A stretch of 64,000 nt of DNA from Branchiostoma belcheri (lineage: Eukaryota > Chordata > Leptocardii > Amphioxiformes > Branchiostomatidae). The position numbers and the translations under genes are program-made. The notes beneath the pieces were generated by a model, which searched no databases, had not been told where the DNA came from, and saw nothing but the letters and a program-made list of their open reading frames with translations. The first letter of the stretch is position 1. Each line of letters opens with the position of its first letter. Where the stretch lies: NCBI RefSeq assembly GCF_001625305.1, contig NW_017803965.1, positions 1,881,210 through 1,945,209 on the forward strand. The letters run 5' to 3'. Positions 40,931 to 55,170 of the stretch are shown piece by piece.

Positions 40931-42991
40931 TTCTAGACTAAGTTTGAGATTGTAAAGGGTTCTTCCACTTCTCAACTCTGCCTGTAGGTGAAACAACATG
41001 AAACCCCGCTGTTCTTCAAAGTGAAAGGTTCTCACTTGAAGAAGAGATAGGCAGGAATACTAAACGACAGCTCAAATGTATTATTGCTATGTATAATTCT
41101 ATATGGAACTGCTGCAAGACTTTGCAAAATTTCAAACTTCAATGATGAAGAAAGAATTTTTTTTCATGTGGGGTATGGTTTATAAAATTTTTCACTTTCA
41201 TCACTATCATCAGTTTTAATTTAACTTAAGCCATATTTCTTGTCGGAAATACATTTTTGGCTTACATGTGTGTGCCTGCCGATATGTATATGGTATCCCC
41301 AATATACTGTACACAGTGCACTAGTTGTCAGACACTGGAAGTGCTATAGGGCAGTATGGGTAAGGGGTGAAGTCTGCCATCTCTGACTTGCTTTCTTTCA
41401 AAAATCTGGAAAATATTCTAGCAAACTATATACAGCATCTTTTCTATAGAATAACATCACCACCTCCCGCTCAAAAATCTCTTTTTTTCCTATCCTATAA
41501 GCTACAGAGGATATCCACGAGGAATCCAACCCTTAATCCTGTAGGGTGATTTATCAAATCCTACGTGCATTCTCACACTTCCGGGATCCGCTGGATTTCT
41601 CTTGCACAAATCCTCTTCACGATTTAATCCAGCATGACTAAGCCTTGTGAATCCTTCCTGCTTCTCTGTAAGAATACAGTGACAGGGTAGGACTGGGTGC
41701 AACATAAACAGGGCAGATGTGAGGCAAGGTCTGGGGAAAGACATGGCGATGCATTTATTGTTCCTCCCTGTATACATAGTTTGTTCACGTACTACAAACA
41801 TGGTATACCCGGGATTGACCCGGGTTACTGTATCTTGTACTGATTGATTTCACAGATTAAAACGCTTTGATGCAATGTTCCATTAATGTTCATTTCAGGA
41901 TAGAAAACTTATAGACTATGGTATGGACAAGTTTGGAATTTTAACGATAGTTTGTTCTAAGTCTTTTGAAGGATTCAAAGTCAAAGTTATCAACATACCA
42001 AGCACCATGATGGACAGGGTTGCAGTACTTTTATATTCATGGTTTTCACGGTCACTTCTGTAAACTTATCATTACTATGAACATAATTTGCCAACTTTCT
42101 TTTTGCTGCACCTGCCACCACTGTATGTATACAATGCAGTTCCACAAACATGCCTTTTTTTGGCATATTTTCTTAGACGACAAACTTTTGCTACTGCAAA
42201 CATGATTTACAGTTTAACTGTAGTTACTGTATTTATTGCCGTGAGTTAGAGCACATAAAAAAGCGTGCGATGTTAGGGCACCCCCGTTATATTGTTTGGT
42301 AAAATGAAAAGGTTCCGTACCTGTAATTCTGTATGGGTGTTCTTTCTTTACGGCTTTTGATGCCTAGAAAATGTTCTGTGTGCCCAAAGAGGTTTGCCTG
42401 GCACTGCGGGCAGTCTGATGGGAACTGAGCTTGTACTAGGTTGACGTACATCATACAAAATATGTCGTACCGTAAGAAATTTTTTGACAGCATGAGACAA
42501 AGTAAAACATGTACAGGTGAAGGGTGTTCAATACCAGAATGTCTCATCTATACTTGACAGGATGTTGCAAACAGATGCATTTGAAAGAATTTCTTCAAAA
42601 GCAAAATTTAGACAAAATCTTGAAAGCTGTCTCCTTAGTTCTGCTTTTAAGTCAAAGCCTCACGGCTGTTTGTGCTCTTTAAACCCAATAGCTTCTCTAT
42701 CTCTGGTGCAGTGCCTTCAGGCCAACTGTCAGATGTCAACATCAGGCACTTTTCCCAACAACCCAAGAGATGCCGGCTGTAAGATGCCTTGCAGTGCCCC
42801 TTTGAAGTGTACTGGGTATACAGGGTAGCAGAACGCTAAGAGAGATGCTTAAGTCATGATAAGACTGGCTTTTACTTCTTGTTTACTGAGATATGGTTGT
42901 TGATTGAACTGAAATGGAGTGAAGTTTTGTCACCTGAAGCACTTGGAGCTACATGTACATGTATAGTAGGTTTAGCCTCCCCATTGTTAAA

Positions 42992-43372
42992 GGTGGCAAG
43001 GTGGTCTTGTAGTTAGGGCTGTTGAGTAGAAAGGTTCTTGGTTTGAATCCCTGGCAGGCACCATCCTACTGAGAGGAAAAGGCACTTTAAACCTATTTCC
43101 TCACTTGAATCAGCTGAAAATGAGAACCTAGCTTTAGTTTGGGACGTTTTCCCAGATAGGGCGTTAAGTAGAGGCCCCGTGGTCTAGGAGAGCCACACCT
43201 TGGTTCGAGCATATTAAAGATCCCACCACACTTAATGAAAAGAGCAGGGGTCCTTCTGGGTGTGACTTGTTCAAACCTTACTGTCTGGTCTCAGGTTTGA
43301 ACTCTTGAGGAGGTTTTATTCAGTGACACCTACGATGTATTATGTCAGTCTGTCCACAAATGTGTTAAATCA
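42992..43372 (+). mobile_element. tRNA-derived SINE (block A), first
   Basis: A tRNA-like head (ggtggcaaggtggtcttgta, then a B-box ggtttgaatccc) is followed by aaaggcactttaaaccta and tttcctcactt, a body typical of tRNA-derived SINEs in marine animals. It then continues into cctcgtggtctaggagagcc-like sequence. The promoter boxes are degenerate. Confidence 0.7.
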
Positions 43373-43971
43373 TAAATAAATGAAAGCTTTTGGCACCATG
43401 CTTGTATTGGAAGATAGATAAGGGCAGTTCCAGAAATTTGGAAAGTTCCATTCTACATGTGCTAAATCCTGAGCTGGTAAAATCTTCGACTGACATAGTG
43501 AGCATGTTGAACCCTTCTCCCCTATTTTTATTGTCTCTCCATGTGTTCAATAGTTACAGTATTGGCCCCTTACCATTTTTGTTTTATTTTTTAAGATTAT
43601 CCTAATCAATCCATCTAACCCTGAAATGAAGTGAGCCTTGAGATGGAATTCCAAGAAGAGCTTCTTATACACCTTTTTCATCCTTGCCCTTTTACACAGT
43701 GTGACATGACATTGACCTTTTCAGTGCTATGGGCCCAGTCAAAAGCCTGATTTTAATCCACCCAGACATTAAAACACAGTAAAATCACCAGCCTTGCATT
43801 TGTCTGTCTCTGCCCGTGTCTGCAAAAGCTATTAACCGAAATTAACCCAAGATTATGGCTGGACATTTCTGTTGGAAGTGATCCTCATAAGCCTAATTAC
43901 TGGCTAAACTTGTCACCAGCAGACACGGGTATTGACCGAGGCTTTTCCAGCATTTTGGAACTGATCTGGTG

Positions 43972-44290
43972 AGGTCCTGTGGCAAAATGGCAGAGTGTTC
44001 AGCTAAGAACCTATAGTTGCTGGGTTTGAATCCTTCCATGTCACTGATCTTGTGCCCTTGGAAAAGGCACTTTATAATACTTCACTCAGGTGTAAATGAG
44101 TACCTACATGTAGCTTCAGTTACAGGCGTCCCTTGGATAGTACATTACATGGAGGTCCTGTGTTTTGGAGAGCCACAATGACAAGAACCCACCACACCTT
44201 TTGAAAAAGAGTAGGGGCATGCCCTGGTCTGCGATGGTCCTATCTGGTGAATCACTACTGACTTCAGGATGAATGGTAGGAAATTTACAC
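43972..44290 (+). mobile_element. tRNA-derived SINE (block A), second
   Basis: The head ggtcctgtggcaaaatggca (A-box region) and B-box gggtttgaatcc precede cttgtgcccttggaaaaggc and actttataatacttcactc. It ends about 60 bp before the zinc-finger exon, so the SINE lies next to the branch-point region of that acceptor. Confidence 0.75.
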
Positions 44291-44308
44291 TAATTGAGAT
44301 CCTAATGA

Positions 44309-44560
<252 letters not shown>

Positions 44561-44599
44561 TAACTCAACCCAATTAGCCTCTTGAACAATTTAAGTGGA

Positions 44600-44850
44600 T
44601 GGTATGTTCAGCACCAAGGACAGGTCTGTGTACAGATTGTGATGTGCACCAGTTGTTATGTTTGTGTGGATGGTGTGCTCAGCACCAAGGACAGGTCTGT
44701 GTACAAATTGTGTTGTGCACCAGTGACCTGTATGTTTATGGGGATGGTATGTTCAGCACCAAGGACAGGTTTGTGTACAGATTGTGTTGTGCTTTTGCAC
44801 CAGTGAGCTGTATGTTTGTGTGAATTGTGTGTTCAGCACCTAGGACCTAG
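44600..44850 (+). repeat. ~71 bp minisatellite, short array (about 4 units)
   Basis: Units begin with tgttcagcaccaaggacagg, continue tctgtgtacagattgtg and end with a gcaccagtg block and a gatggt spacer. Unit starts are near 44607, 44679, 44752 and 44832. The last is partial. Confidence 0.9.
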
Positions 44851-44879
44851 GGCTCTAGCCAGCTCAATTATTTTTTCTA

Positions 44880-45560
44880 CCAGCCCAGGTTCATGATAGG
44901 ACCTGGGGTAGAGCGCTTCCAATCTAGGGAGGTCTGTGGGCAAATTTTAGATTATGAAGCCTTTAAAAACACAGTTTCACATTTTGAGAGGGAAATATGG
45001 GGTGGTGAGCAGATATTGGATGTTTTTATATTTTTACCAGATATTTTTGGCAGTTTTGTCAGTCAAGGTTTACAGATTGGTTTAGAAATTTTTCCGTCAC
45101 ATGCCACAAAGTTCCAGCAACTGAAGGTAAAACGGGCGCTGGCTAGAGCCCTGATTGAATGGCACAGGTCCAAATACCTGAACATCAATATAAGGTCTCT
45201 AAAAGGTACACAGGCTTAGAGTAGATCTGGATTATTGTTTTAGCCTTGGGACCACGTGAAAAATGATAACAGACAATTCAAAAGGGCCAAGGACTTTTAG
45301 CTGTTTGCTAATTGATTGGACAGTAAAGGGATTAAATAATGAGACATTCCCTCACTTTGATTGGAAATGTGCTAAACGCTTTCCTATATAATGACCAAGT
45401 AATGGCCATTATACAATTGATTAGTGGACTAACTATCATTCTAGAGAGCCCACTGGACAAGGCATGGGCAGATGTCTATAATAACCTACAGTGGAATCAG
45501 GGGAATTTAGATAAAGATCTAGATGTAAGTTTAATACCCCCTTGGATTTAGCTCCATACT
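44880..45560 (+). repeat. Unclassified repeat downstream of the array (block A)
   Basis: A 108-codon frame (44893-45219) reads through tctagggaggtctgtgggca and the following AT-rich sequence; a 70-codon frame follows at 45339. The block B counterpart (55166-55830) has diverged more than average and keeps only part of these frames. No domain is recognised. It may be a decayed element or plain intron. Confidence 0.4.
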
Positions 45561-45694
45561 ATATTTCTAACCTTCTCCCTGCTGCCACACCCTGTAACTA
45601 ATAGAGAATTAGTAGCCAAACAGCTACTGCAGTATACTAAAATCTAAAAATAGTAAGGGTTTGCCCTAGATGCATTTTTTTGTAAAGAAGAACT

Positions 45695-45850
45695 TTATTG
45701 CATGACAATTGTAGCAGGTACAACGTATGACAACATATACATATAGTACTTGTATAGCTAACATTTGATGAAATGATATAGTGACATATATGTGGAAATA
45801 ACAATACAAACAAACACTCAGACACACCAAAAACTGAAGTTGGATTTATA
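45695..45850 (+). repeat. Dispersed retroposon-like end (block A)
   Basis: tttattgcatgacaattgta and gcaggtacaacgtatg, as at 25375 and 55955. Confidence 0.45.
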
Positions 45851-47386
45851 TTCAAAAGTTAAGTTCTTGTATATAAATCCAAATGTAATGTAAGGAGAAA
45901 TCCTTTCATTTGTCAAGTCTGTCATGTTGACTTTCCCGTGTTCACGATTATAACGATATTGGAACGATAAAACCAAGGTGTCAAATTTTCAGAAAATTCC
46001 TCTGCATGATTAGATCATTACTCTGCCCTAGGTCACACTATTAGATTACTTTGCTCTAGCATTGAATTAATAAGATAAGAGCTATCAGTGCATGCGAATC
46101 AGACACATAATGATGAATTATACATAGATTAAGATAAAGGTAGCTTGTCTCGTTGTCTATATATATTTATCAACAACGGAAGCTAATAATAAAGGCTGTG
46201 GAAATAATGCTGATTGATGTCTGAAACTGACAAGTTTAAGTCTGGGAATTTTTCTCCTGCAAGAATCTTCATAACTTTTAAGTAAGGAGATTTTCCAGAT
46301 TTGCTTTTGATATTGCTTGTAAATCCTTCTAAATACCCAGTAGTATTGCGTTATTCACTATCTTTGTCAAACTTTCTTGTTTGTCAAACTTGGAACTATG
46401 AATCATCATTCCTGTAGAGGAAAAAGTTTATTTTTTTTCTTTGTCTTGTAACAGTGAATCCAAGGCTGTACACATCAGTCATTGCCAAAATTTGAAGAGA
46501 ACAAACCAGGGAAATGCAATTTCACACAATAGATACATGTACAGACTTCTCATAACATGTTGGAGTACATTTGAACTGAACTAAACCTTTTGTGACCAAA
46601 GTTGCTTGAACGAAAAGAGTCATTTATTATCGTAAAAATGAATGCATTGTACAACAACAGCTAAATTTGATTTCAAACATAGCAGAATCGACAGTGTGCC
46701 TATATGTTATATTCATGACGCCGTCTTATCATCGCCATCAGTAATCCATTGTAAATGTAGACACTACACGAAGGTATATGAATAGCATTTGTAGTGCTAA
46801 AAACTTTGGTTTCGACACACTGGCACCACTTTGACAACATCGTTCTAGGAAACTATTGATCTTACTGAGTGCATCTATAGTTGTCTACAACATACATGTA
46901 ACCTTGTAATGTCAGTGGCATTGAAGGTACAGCTGGCTAGCTTAACCTGTCTCCAGTACTTCTTTATCTGAGTTAGTCTCTGGGAAGTGTGTGAATAAAA
47001 ATTCACTGTTGTTGCCGTTTTCGTTTTGTCCACAGATGCCAATGTAGAAATTTGAAATAGAGATCATACTTTTTATATCAGAATGATATCAGTTTTTGCT
47101 CCAAAAGCAATGCCCCCCCCCCCAAGCTCAGACAAGAGGCATAATATGATGTGGAACACTCAAATTCTGCTGTCATTTTAGCAACTTTGTTGACTCAGCT
47201 GATTGTAAGTCAGAACATTGCCTCCTTTTCTTATTTCCTATAGCTTCTGATCTGAAATGTCAGTCTATATTTAGTACCGTGGTGCTTTCAAGGTGCAGCA
47301 TTTGTTTTGTAATTTTTGACTATTACTAGACTAAGTACATTTCTTTCAGTGAAGAGAAGAAGCGCATGTAGCTCATGTTTCCTTGT

Positions 47387-47406
47387 NNNNNNNNNNNNNN
47401 NNNNNN
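47387..47406. other. Assembly gap (20 N)
   Basis: Exactly 20 N, the same length as the gap at 63812, so a placeholder rather than a measured distance. It stands at the junction of the two block copies. Confidence 0.98.
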
Positions 47407-48104
47407 CTTCTGCCATTAAAAGACTCACAAAAAAATTTGGAAACTTAAATTCAGTCGGCCTGACATACTGTGTTTATCTTTGGTCTCTCAATTTTGGCAA
47501 CTAACTTCATGTTGCACAGCAAATCTTGGCAAAGCTTGATAGAGGGAACTCATCCTTCTGCCATAAAAGACTCACAAAAAAATTTTGGACACGTGAATTC
47601 AGTCGGCCTGACATACTGTGTTTATCTTTGGTCTCTCAATTTTAACTGACTTCATGTTGCACAGCAAATCTTGGCAAAGCTTGAAAAAAAGAAATCACCC
47701 TTCTGCCATGAAAGACTCACAAAAATTTGGAAACTTGAATTCAATCTTTCATAACTCTGTGGTACAACATTTGTTTAGATGAGCTAAACTGACTCTGAGT
47801 TCAGAAAGTATATTATGTTAAAATAAACAGGAAGTGTTAGCATGATTTATTACATTTTAGTAATTGTAAGAAATATTGGCTGATGTTAGTATTAGTGCTG
47901 TAATGCCACAACAACCCTTTTATTAAAACTCTGACAAGTTTGCAAATAAATAATTTTGTATTTCATCCATCACTGTCACCTTTTGTGTCATAAATGAAGT
48001 ATGGGAGTGTGACCTTGAATGCTGACAATGACATTGGAAAGGAAAAGGCTCCATGCATCTTTTTATCTCTCAAAATAAGTGACATCTGTTGGGATCAGTG
48101 GTCT

Positions 48105-48185
48105 AGCCTGTCTTTCTGTCATTTGACAGAATTTTGCTCATGACAAAAATTTTGCCTAATCTGTCAACTCTCTCAATTGTATTAA
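48105..48185 (+). repeat. Dispersed repeat (block B copy of 12370 family)
   Basis: Same landmarks as 38875-38965. Confidence 0.5.
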
Positions 48186-48430
48186 TCATCAAATGTATCA
48201 TTTTGTGCCATGCTTTTTAGAGTGCAGAAATTATTGAAGTACAAATGTATACAAAAACCTAAACCACAAAATATCCAAAACAGTCTGCATAAAAAACAAG
48301 TTATACATGTATATCATAAAGGCCTTCAATCAGCAGTATTAGGATGGCAATATTCTCGATGAGGAAATCTGTCTGATATTCACATTTACTGCCATGTCTT
48401 TACACATTTTTGTCATCGTTTCATACTTAA

Positions 48431-48809
48431 GGCCACACCAATTTAATTTGTTGGTTCTCGGATTTTTTCAGAAAAAATATGAAGCGACAGGGCGAAAAAA
48501 AATAAAAATAAAAACAGGTCTAGGCATCCTATTATAGGCTTAAATGCTACAAAATGAGCCATGAAGTCAACACAAAAGGCTGGGTTAAAATTTAAACATT
48601 GAATTTTGAACTTTTAATCAAACCACTGCATTTATAGATGGAAAAACTGTAACAACCAGGACGAAAAGGACTTTCCTCAACTGTTGGGGGGGCAAAACAT
48701 GAGCATTTTTCAGTTGATTCAGGACCAGAATCAAATTTTTTTTTTTTTTTGTAAATCAGAAAAAATGAAGAGGCGAATCCGAGAACCAACAAATTAAATT
48801 GGTGTGGCC
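48431..48809. mobile_element. GGCCACACC-TIR MITE, copy 5 (block B only)
   Basis: 379 bp, inverted relative to copy 4, with the same ~34 bp terminal repeats and TAA on both sides (48428-48430 and 48810-48812). Block A has the empty site at about 39183 (aaacttaaagcatttg). The left-hand gaagcgacaggg and right-hand gaagaggcgaatcc sides are in swapped order compared with copy 4. Confidence 0.92.
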
Positions 48810-49174
48810 TAAAGCATTTTATGATTGCCCAAAAACAAACTACGCAAGGAGTCCCTTTATTTTTGGTACCACCAGTAAATAGCTAGAACCAATCTGCAAT
48901 ACAAAAAAGCAACCGCATGTCCCATCAGTGACATTTAGATATTTTATATACCGGTACATGTACGTGATCGCCTCTCCCTTTGGGCTTACATAGATTGATG
49001 CATCCCACACTATCACTTACCTCAAAGACATGGACCCCCACTGAGTAATCAAGCTACATGTAGTTGGCCTCTCTGTGCAACACTGAACAGTTAATTACAA
49101 ACTTGTAGTGGCATTGTTGCCTGTATCTAGGACTTCCTTTCAAGTGGATTGTAACATAAGTTAATGTCAGTGAA

Positions 49175-49242
49175 GGTTAGACATCCAGGTAATAAGATAT
49201 GCCAAAGAACAGTTACTCAAGCAACTGGATGTGAGAAACAGA
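49175..49242 (+). mobile_element. Penelope-like end fragment (block B)
   Basis: Counterpart of 39570-39636. Confidence 0.65.
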
Positions 49243-49611
49243 GAGATAGAGAAACCAGCCATCCTTTATGATTAACTTGAAGAACAACCATATTCAGCAC
49301 CAAGGACAGCAGAAAACTGTCATATAAGAAAGCATTACTGACATTATACAGAAACTGCTTGATATTTTCAAGCAAGTAATAACAGCACACACTTCTGATA
49401 TTCCTAAAATAAAGGTTGTCTTTTCACAGGCCATACAGGTATGGCCTAAAATCCATACGTATTTAGCTTCCGAGTCCCCATCCAAGAACCAGTTTTGAAA
49501 TTTTTTTTCTATAATGTGCTTATGTCAACAATAGCCAGGGTTGTGACATTAAAATAACACTCCTGGCTAACCATTGGTTTACAGCAACTGCAAGGTTCTA
49601 GCTACAAGTAG

Positions 49612-49865
49612 AAGTCCTGATGGTGGAAAGAAGATGCCAGTGTACTCTTGTTTTGAATGACTGGAGGTTGTTATCAGTGATCAGGCTGACCACGTTGTCT
49701 GGGAGACTGTGTATGAAATTTCTTCCGGTGGAGTGAGTTCTAAAGAATGCCACAGTAGGGCATGTTTTCCAGCGGAGAGACTGGAAATAATGACCACAGA
49801 GCTGATATAGAAGGATATCAGAATATGTAGCCCTGTATGTTTCCAATAGGATTCCAGTAGACCAG
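49612..49865 (-). mobile_element. LINE C-terminal fragment (block B)
   Basis: Counterpart of 40013-40270. Here a 155-codon minus-strand frame (49598-50065) runs through it and keeps RNFIHSLPDNVVSLITDN and LQSFKTRVHWHLLS. The upstream half of that frame is not recognisable. Confidence 0.65.
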
Positions 49866-52611
49866 ATAGTACATAGCCACTGACTTACATTTGTAGGTAA
49901 GAGATTGAATTGCGTTTCTTTAATGGCAGTCTTTTTGATGTGCCCTTGACAGGAGATGATTCGCCTAGAGTGAAAAAAATCTGAGGTGCAAAGGTCCAAG
50001 AATGTAATCTTGTTTTTCCCCATTCTAAGAAAAGGTACACCTTTAGCACACGCAGAACTAACCAACCAAAAGAAGGGGTTTCGGCCCGTCGCTATTGTAT
50101 AAGCTGAACCTGCCAGGAAGCATGATACACCTGTTCACTTTACCAGTTTCCAATTCAACTTGGAACTGTTAACTTGCTTCTGGTGCCGTTAATCATGTCA
50201 ACCCCGTTCCTCGCCAACTCCACGGTGTCTTTATCCTACAAGCTCCAGTCAAACATTATTATCCATCAAGAAAATCCATAGAAACATTTCTATACAATAT
50301 ACCTGTCTTTTGCGCGGTGTTCCCAGCCACCCCTATGGAGACAACAAGGGTGTGTGCGGTAGAGATAAAAGTATCGGAGTTTTTCAGAAGCCGAGCCGAC
50401 ACAAGATTGTCATTAAATGCTCACACTCGGGACATTAAACATTCCCAGGTGGTCTTACTTTCAACGACTTTTTAGTCAACTCGAGGGAAGGGTGATTAAA
50501 TGAAGAATGTTTCTAGCCAGGTGTAGGTTATAATGTATTCTTCTAGACTAAGTTTGAGATTGTAAAGCTAGGGTTCTTCCACTTCTCAACTCTGCCTGTA
50601 GGTGAAACAACATAAAACCCCGCTGTTCTTCAAACTGAAAGGTTCTCACTTGAAGAAGAGATAGGCAGGAATACTAAACAACAGCTCAAATGTATTACTG
50701 CTATGTATTCTATGTGAAACTGCTGCAAGACTTTGCAAAATTTCTAACTTCAATGATGAAGAAAGAATTTTTTTTCATGTGGGGTATGGTTTATAAAATT
50801 TTTCACTTTCATCACTATCATCAGTTTTAATTTAACTTAAGCCATATTTCTTGTTGGAAATACATTTTTGGCTTACATGTGTGTGCCTGCCGATATGTAT
50901 ATGGTATCCCCAATATACTGTACACAGTGCACGAGTTGTCAGACACTGGAAGTGCTATAGGGCAGTATGGGTAAGGGGTGAAGTCTGCCATCTCTGACTT
51001 GTTTTCTTTCAAAAATCTGGAAAATATTCTAGCAAACTATATACAGCATCTTTTCTATAGAATAACATCACCACCTCCCGCTCAAAAATCTCTTTTTTTT
51101 CCTATCCTATAAGCTACAGAGGATATCCACGAGGAATCCAACCCTTAATCTTGTAGGGTGATTTATCAAATCCTACGTGCATTCTCACACTTCCGGGATC
51201 CGCTGGATTTCTCTTGCACAAATCCTCTTCACAGTTTAATCCAGCATGACTAAGCCTTGTGAATCCTTCCTGCTTCTCTATGAGAGTACAGTGACAGGGT
51301 ATGACTGGATGCAACATAAACAGGGCAGATGTGAAGCGAGGTCTGGGGAAAGACATGGCGATGCATTTATTGTTCCTCCCTGTGTACATAGTTTGTTCAC
51401 GTACTACAAACATGGTATACCCGGGATTGACATGGGGGAACTGTATCTTGTACTGATTGATTTCACAGATTAAAATGCTTTGATGCAATGTTCCATTAAT
51501 GTTCATTTCAGGATAAAAAAACTTATAGACTATGGTATGGACAAGTTTGGAATTTTAACGATAGTTTGTTCTAAGTCTTTTGAAGGATTCAAAGTCAAAG
51601 TTATCAACATGGCAAGCACCATGATGGACAGGGTTGCAGTACTTTTATATTCATGGTCTTCACAGTCACTTCTGTACCACTTCTGTAAACTTATCATTAC
51701 CATGAACATAATTTGCCAACTTTCTTTTTGCTCCACCTGCCACCACTGCAAACGTATACAATGTAGTTCCACAAACATGTCATATTTTCTTAGACCACAA
51801 ATTTTGCTACTGCAAACATTAGTGATTTACAGTTTAACTGTATTTACTGTATTCATTGCCTTGAGTTAGAGCACATAAAAAAGCGTGCGATGTTAGGGCA
51901 CCCCCGTTATATTGTTTGGTAAAATGAAAAGGTTCTGTACCTGTAATTCTGTATGGGTGTTCTTTCTTTACGGCTTTTGATGCCTAGAAAATGTTCTGTG
52001 TGCCCAAAGAGGTTTGCCTGGCACTGCGGGCAGTCTGATGGGAACTGAGCTTGTACTAGGTTGACGTACATCATACAAAATATGTCGTACCGTAAGAAAT
52101 TTTTTGACAGCATGAGACAAAGTAAAACATGTACAGGTGAAGGGTGTTCAATACCAGAATGTCTCATCTATACTTGACAGGATGTTGCAAACAGATGCAT
52201 TTGAAAGAATTTCTTCAAAAGCAAAATTTAGACAAAATCTTGAAAGCTGTCTCCCTAGTTCTGCTTTTAAGTCAAAGCCTCACGGCTGTTTGTGCTCTTT
52301 AAACCCAATAGCTCCTCTATCTCTGGTGCAGTGCCTTCAGGCCAACTGTCAGATGTCAACATCAGGCACTTTTCCCTACAACCCAAGAGATGCCGGCTGT
52401 AAGATGCCTTGCAGTGCCCCTTTGAAGTGTACTGGGTATACAGGGTAGCAGAACGCTAAGAGAGATGCTTAAGTCATGATAAGACTGGCTTTTACTTCTT
52501 GTTTACTGAGATATGGTTATTGATTGAACTGAAATGGACTGAAGTTTTGTCACCTGAAGCATTTGGAGCTACATGTACATGTATAGTAGGTTTAGCCTCC
52601 CCATTGCTAAA

Positions 52612-52992
52612 GGTGGCAAGGTGGTCTTGTAGTTGGCTGTTGAGTAGAAAGATTCTTGGTTTGAATCCCTGGCAGGCACCATCCTGCTGAGAGGGAAAGG
52701 CACTTTAAACCTATTTCCTCACTTGAATCAGCTGAAAATGAGAACCTAGCTTTAGTTTGGGACATTTTCCTGGATAGGGCATTAAGTAGAGGCCCTGTGG
52801 TCTAGGAGAGCCACACCTTGGTTCGAGCATATTAAAGATCCCACCACACGTAATGAAAAGATCAGGGATCCTTCTGAGTGTGAGTCATTCAAACCTTACT
52901 GTCTGGTCTCAGGTTTTAACTCTTGAGGAGGTTTTATTCAGTGACACCTATGATGTATTATGTCAGTCTGTCCACAAATGTGTGAAGTCGTA
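52612..52992 (+). mobile_element. tRNA-derived SINE (block B), first
   Basis: Counterpart of 42992-43372, with a few substitutions and the same B-box ggtttgaatccc. Confidence 0.7.
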
Positions 52993-53588
52993 AATAGATA
53001 CAAGCTTTTGGCACCATGCTTGTATTGGAAGATAGATAAGGGCAGTTCCAGAAATCTGAAAAGTTCCATTCTACATGTGCTAAATCCTGAGCTGGTAAAA
53101 TCTTCGACTGACATAGTGAGCATGTTGAACCTTTCTCCCCTATTTTTGTTGTCTCTCCATGTGTTCAATAGTTACAGTATTGGCCCCTTACCATTTTTGT
53201 TTTATTTTTTAAGATTATCCTAATCAGTCCATCTCACCCTGAAATTAAGTGAGCCTTGAGATGGAATTCCAAGAAGAGCTTCTTATACAGCTTTTTCATC
53301 CTTGCCCTTTTACACAGTGTGACATAACATTGACCTTTTTAGTGCCATGGGCCCAGTCAAAAGCCTGATTTTAATCCACCCAGACATTGAAGCACAGTAA
53401 AATCACTAGCCTTGCATTTGTCTGTCTCTGCCCGTGTCTGCAAAAGCTATTAACCGAAATTAACCCAAGATTATGGCTGGACATTTCTGTTGGAAGTGAT
53501 CCTCATAAGCCTAATTACTCGCTAAACTTGTCATCAGCAGACACGGGTATTGACCGAGGATTTTCCAGCATTTTGGAACTGATCTGGT

Positions 53589-53925
53589 GAGGTCCTGTGG
53601 CAAAATGGCAGAGTGTTCAGCTAAGAACCTACAGGTACTGGGTTTGAATCCTGCCATGTCACTGATCTTGTGCCCTTGGGAAAGGCACTTTACAATACTT
53701 CACTCAGGTGTAAATGAGTACCTACATGTAGCTTCAATTACAGGCGTCCCTTGGATAGGACATTACATTGTCCCGTGTTTTGGAGAGCCACAATGACAAG
53801 AACCCACCACACCTTTTGAAAAAGAGGAGTAGGGGCATGCCCTGGTGTGCGATAGTCCTTATACTACTATCTGGTGAATCACTACTGACTACAGGAAGAA
53901 TGGTAGGAAATTTCCAGTAATTAGA
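53589..53925 (+). mobile_element. tRNA-derived SINE (block B), second
   Basis: Counterpart of 43972-44290, with cttgtgcccttgggaaaggc and a small indel near its 3' end. It again ends close to the exon acceptor. Confidence 0.75.
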
Positions 53926-53934
53926 TCCTAATGA

Positions 53935-54186
<252 letters not shown>

Positions 54187-54229
54187 TAACTCAACACAAT
54201 TAGCCTCTTGAACAATTTAGGTGAATGGT

Positions 54230-55170
54230 ATGTTCAGCACCAAGGACAGGTTTGTGTACAGATTGTGTTGTGCTTTTGCACCAGTGACCTGTATGTTTAT
54301 GGGGATGGTATGTTCAGCACCAAGGACAGGTCTGTGTACAGATTGTGTCGTGCACCAGTGGTTGCTATTTATATGTGGATGGTGTGTTCAGCACCAAGGA
54401 CAGGTCTGTGTACAGATTGTGTCGTGAACCAGTGGTTGCTATTTATATGTGGATGGTGTGTTCAGCACCAAGGACAGGTCTGTGTACAGATTGTGTTGTG
54501 CACCAGTGGTTATATTTGTGTGGATAGTGTGTTCATCACCAAGGACAGGTCTGTGTACAGATTGTGTCGTGCACCAGTGGTTATGTTTGTGTGGATAGTG
54601 TGTTCAGCACCAAGGACAGGTCTGTGTACAGATTGTGTTGTGCACCAGTGGTTATGTTTATGGGGATGATATGTTCATCACCAAGAACGGGTCTGTGTAC
54701 AGATTGTATTGTGCACCAGTGGTAATGTGTTGGTGTGGATCATGTGTTCAGCACCAAGGACAGGTTTGTGTACAGATTGTGTCGTGCTTTTGCACCAGTG
54801 ACCTGTATGTTTATGGGGATGGTGAGTTCAGCACCAAGGACAGGTTTGTGTACAGATTGTGTTGTGCACCAGTGGTTATGTTTGTGTGCATAGTGTGTTC
54901 AGCACCAAAGACAGGTCTGTAAACAAATTGTGTTGTGCACCAGTGACCTGTGTATGTGGATGGTATGTTCAGCACCCAGGACAGGTCTTGCCACACAAGT
55001 ACAAATTGTGTTGTGCACCAGTGACCTGTATGTGTGGATAGTGTGTTCAGCACCAAGGACAGGTCTGTGTGCAGATTGTGTTTAACTTTTGCACCAGTGA
55101 CCTGTATGTTTATGGGGATAGTATGTTCAACACCAAGGACAGGTCTGTGTACAAATTGTGTTGTGCACCA
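54230..55170 (+). repeat. ~71 bp minisatellite, long array (about 13 units)
   Basis: Unit starts (ttcagcacc) fall near 54233, 54312, 54387, 54461, 54532, 54603, 54673, 54748, 54827, 54898, 54968, 55047 and 55126, a spacing of 70-80 bp. Variants differ mainly in the block between gcaccagtg and the next gatggt (a gacctgtatg type, a gttatgtttg type and a gttgctattt type). Short frames on both strands are by-products of the repeat. Confidence 0.95.

Noticed and set aside
42992-43070. Functional tRNA gene
   Set aside because: The boxes are degenerate and the sequence continues into a SINE body; no acceptor stem pairing.
49598-50065. 155-codon minus-strand frame as a host gene
   Set aside because: Its C-terminal part is a LINE ORF2 ending, and the equivalent sequence in block A does not keep the frame.
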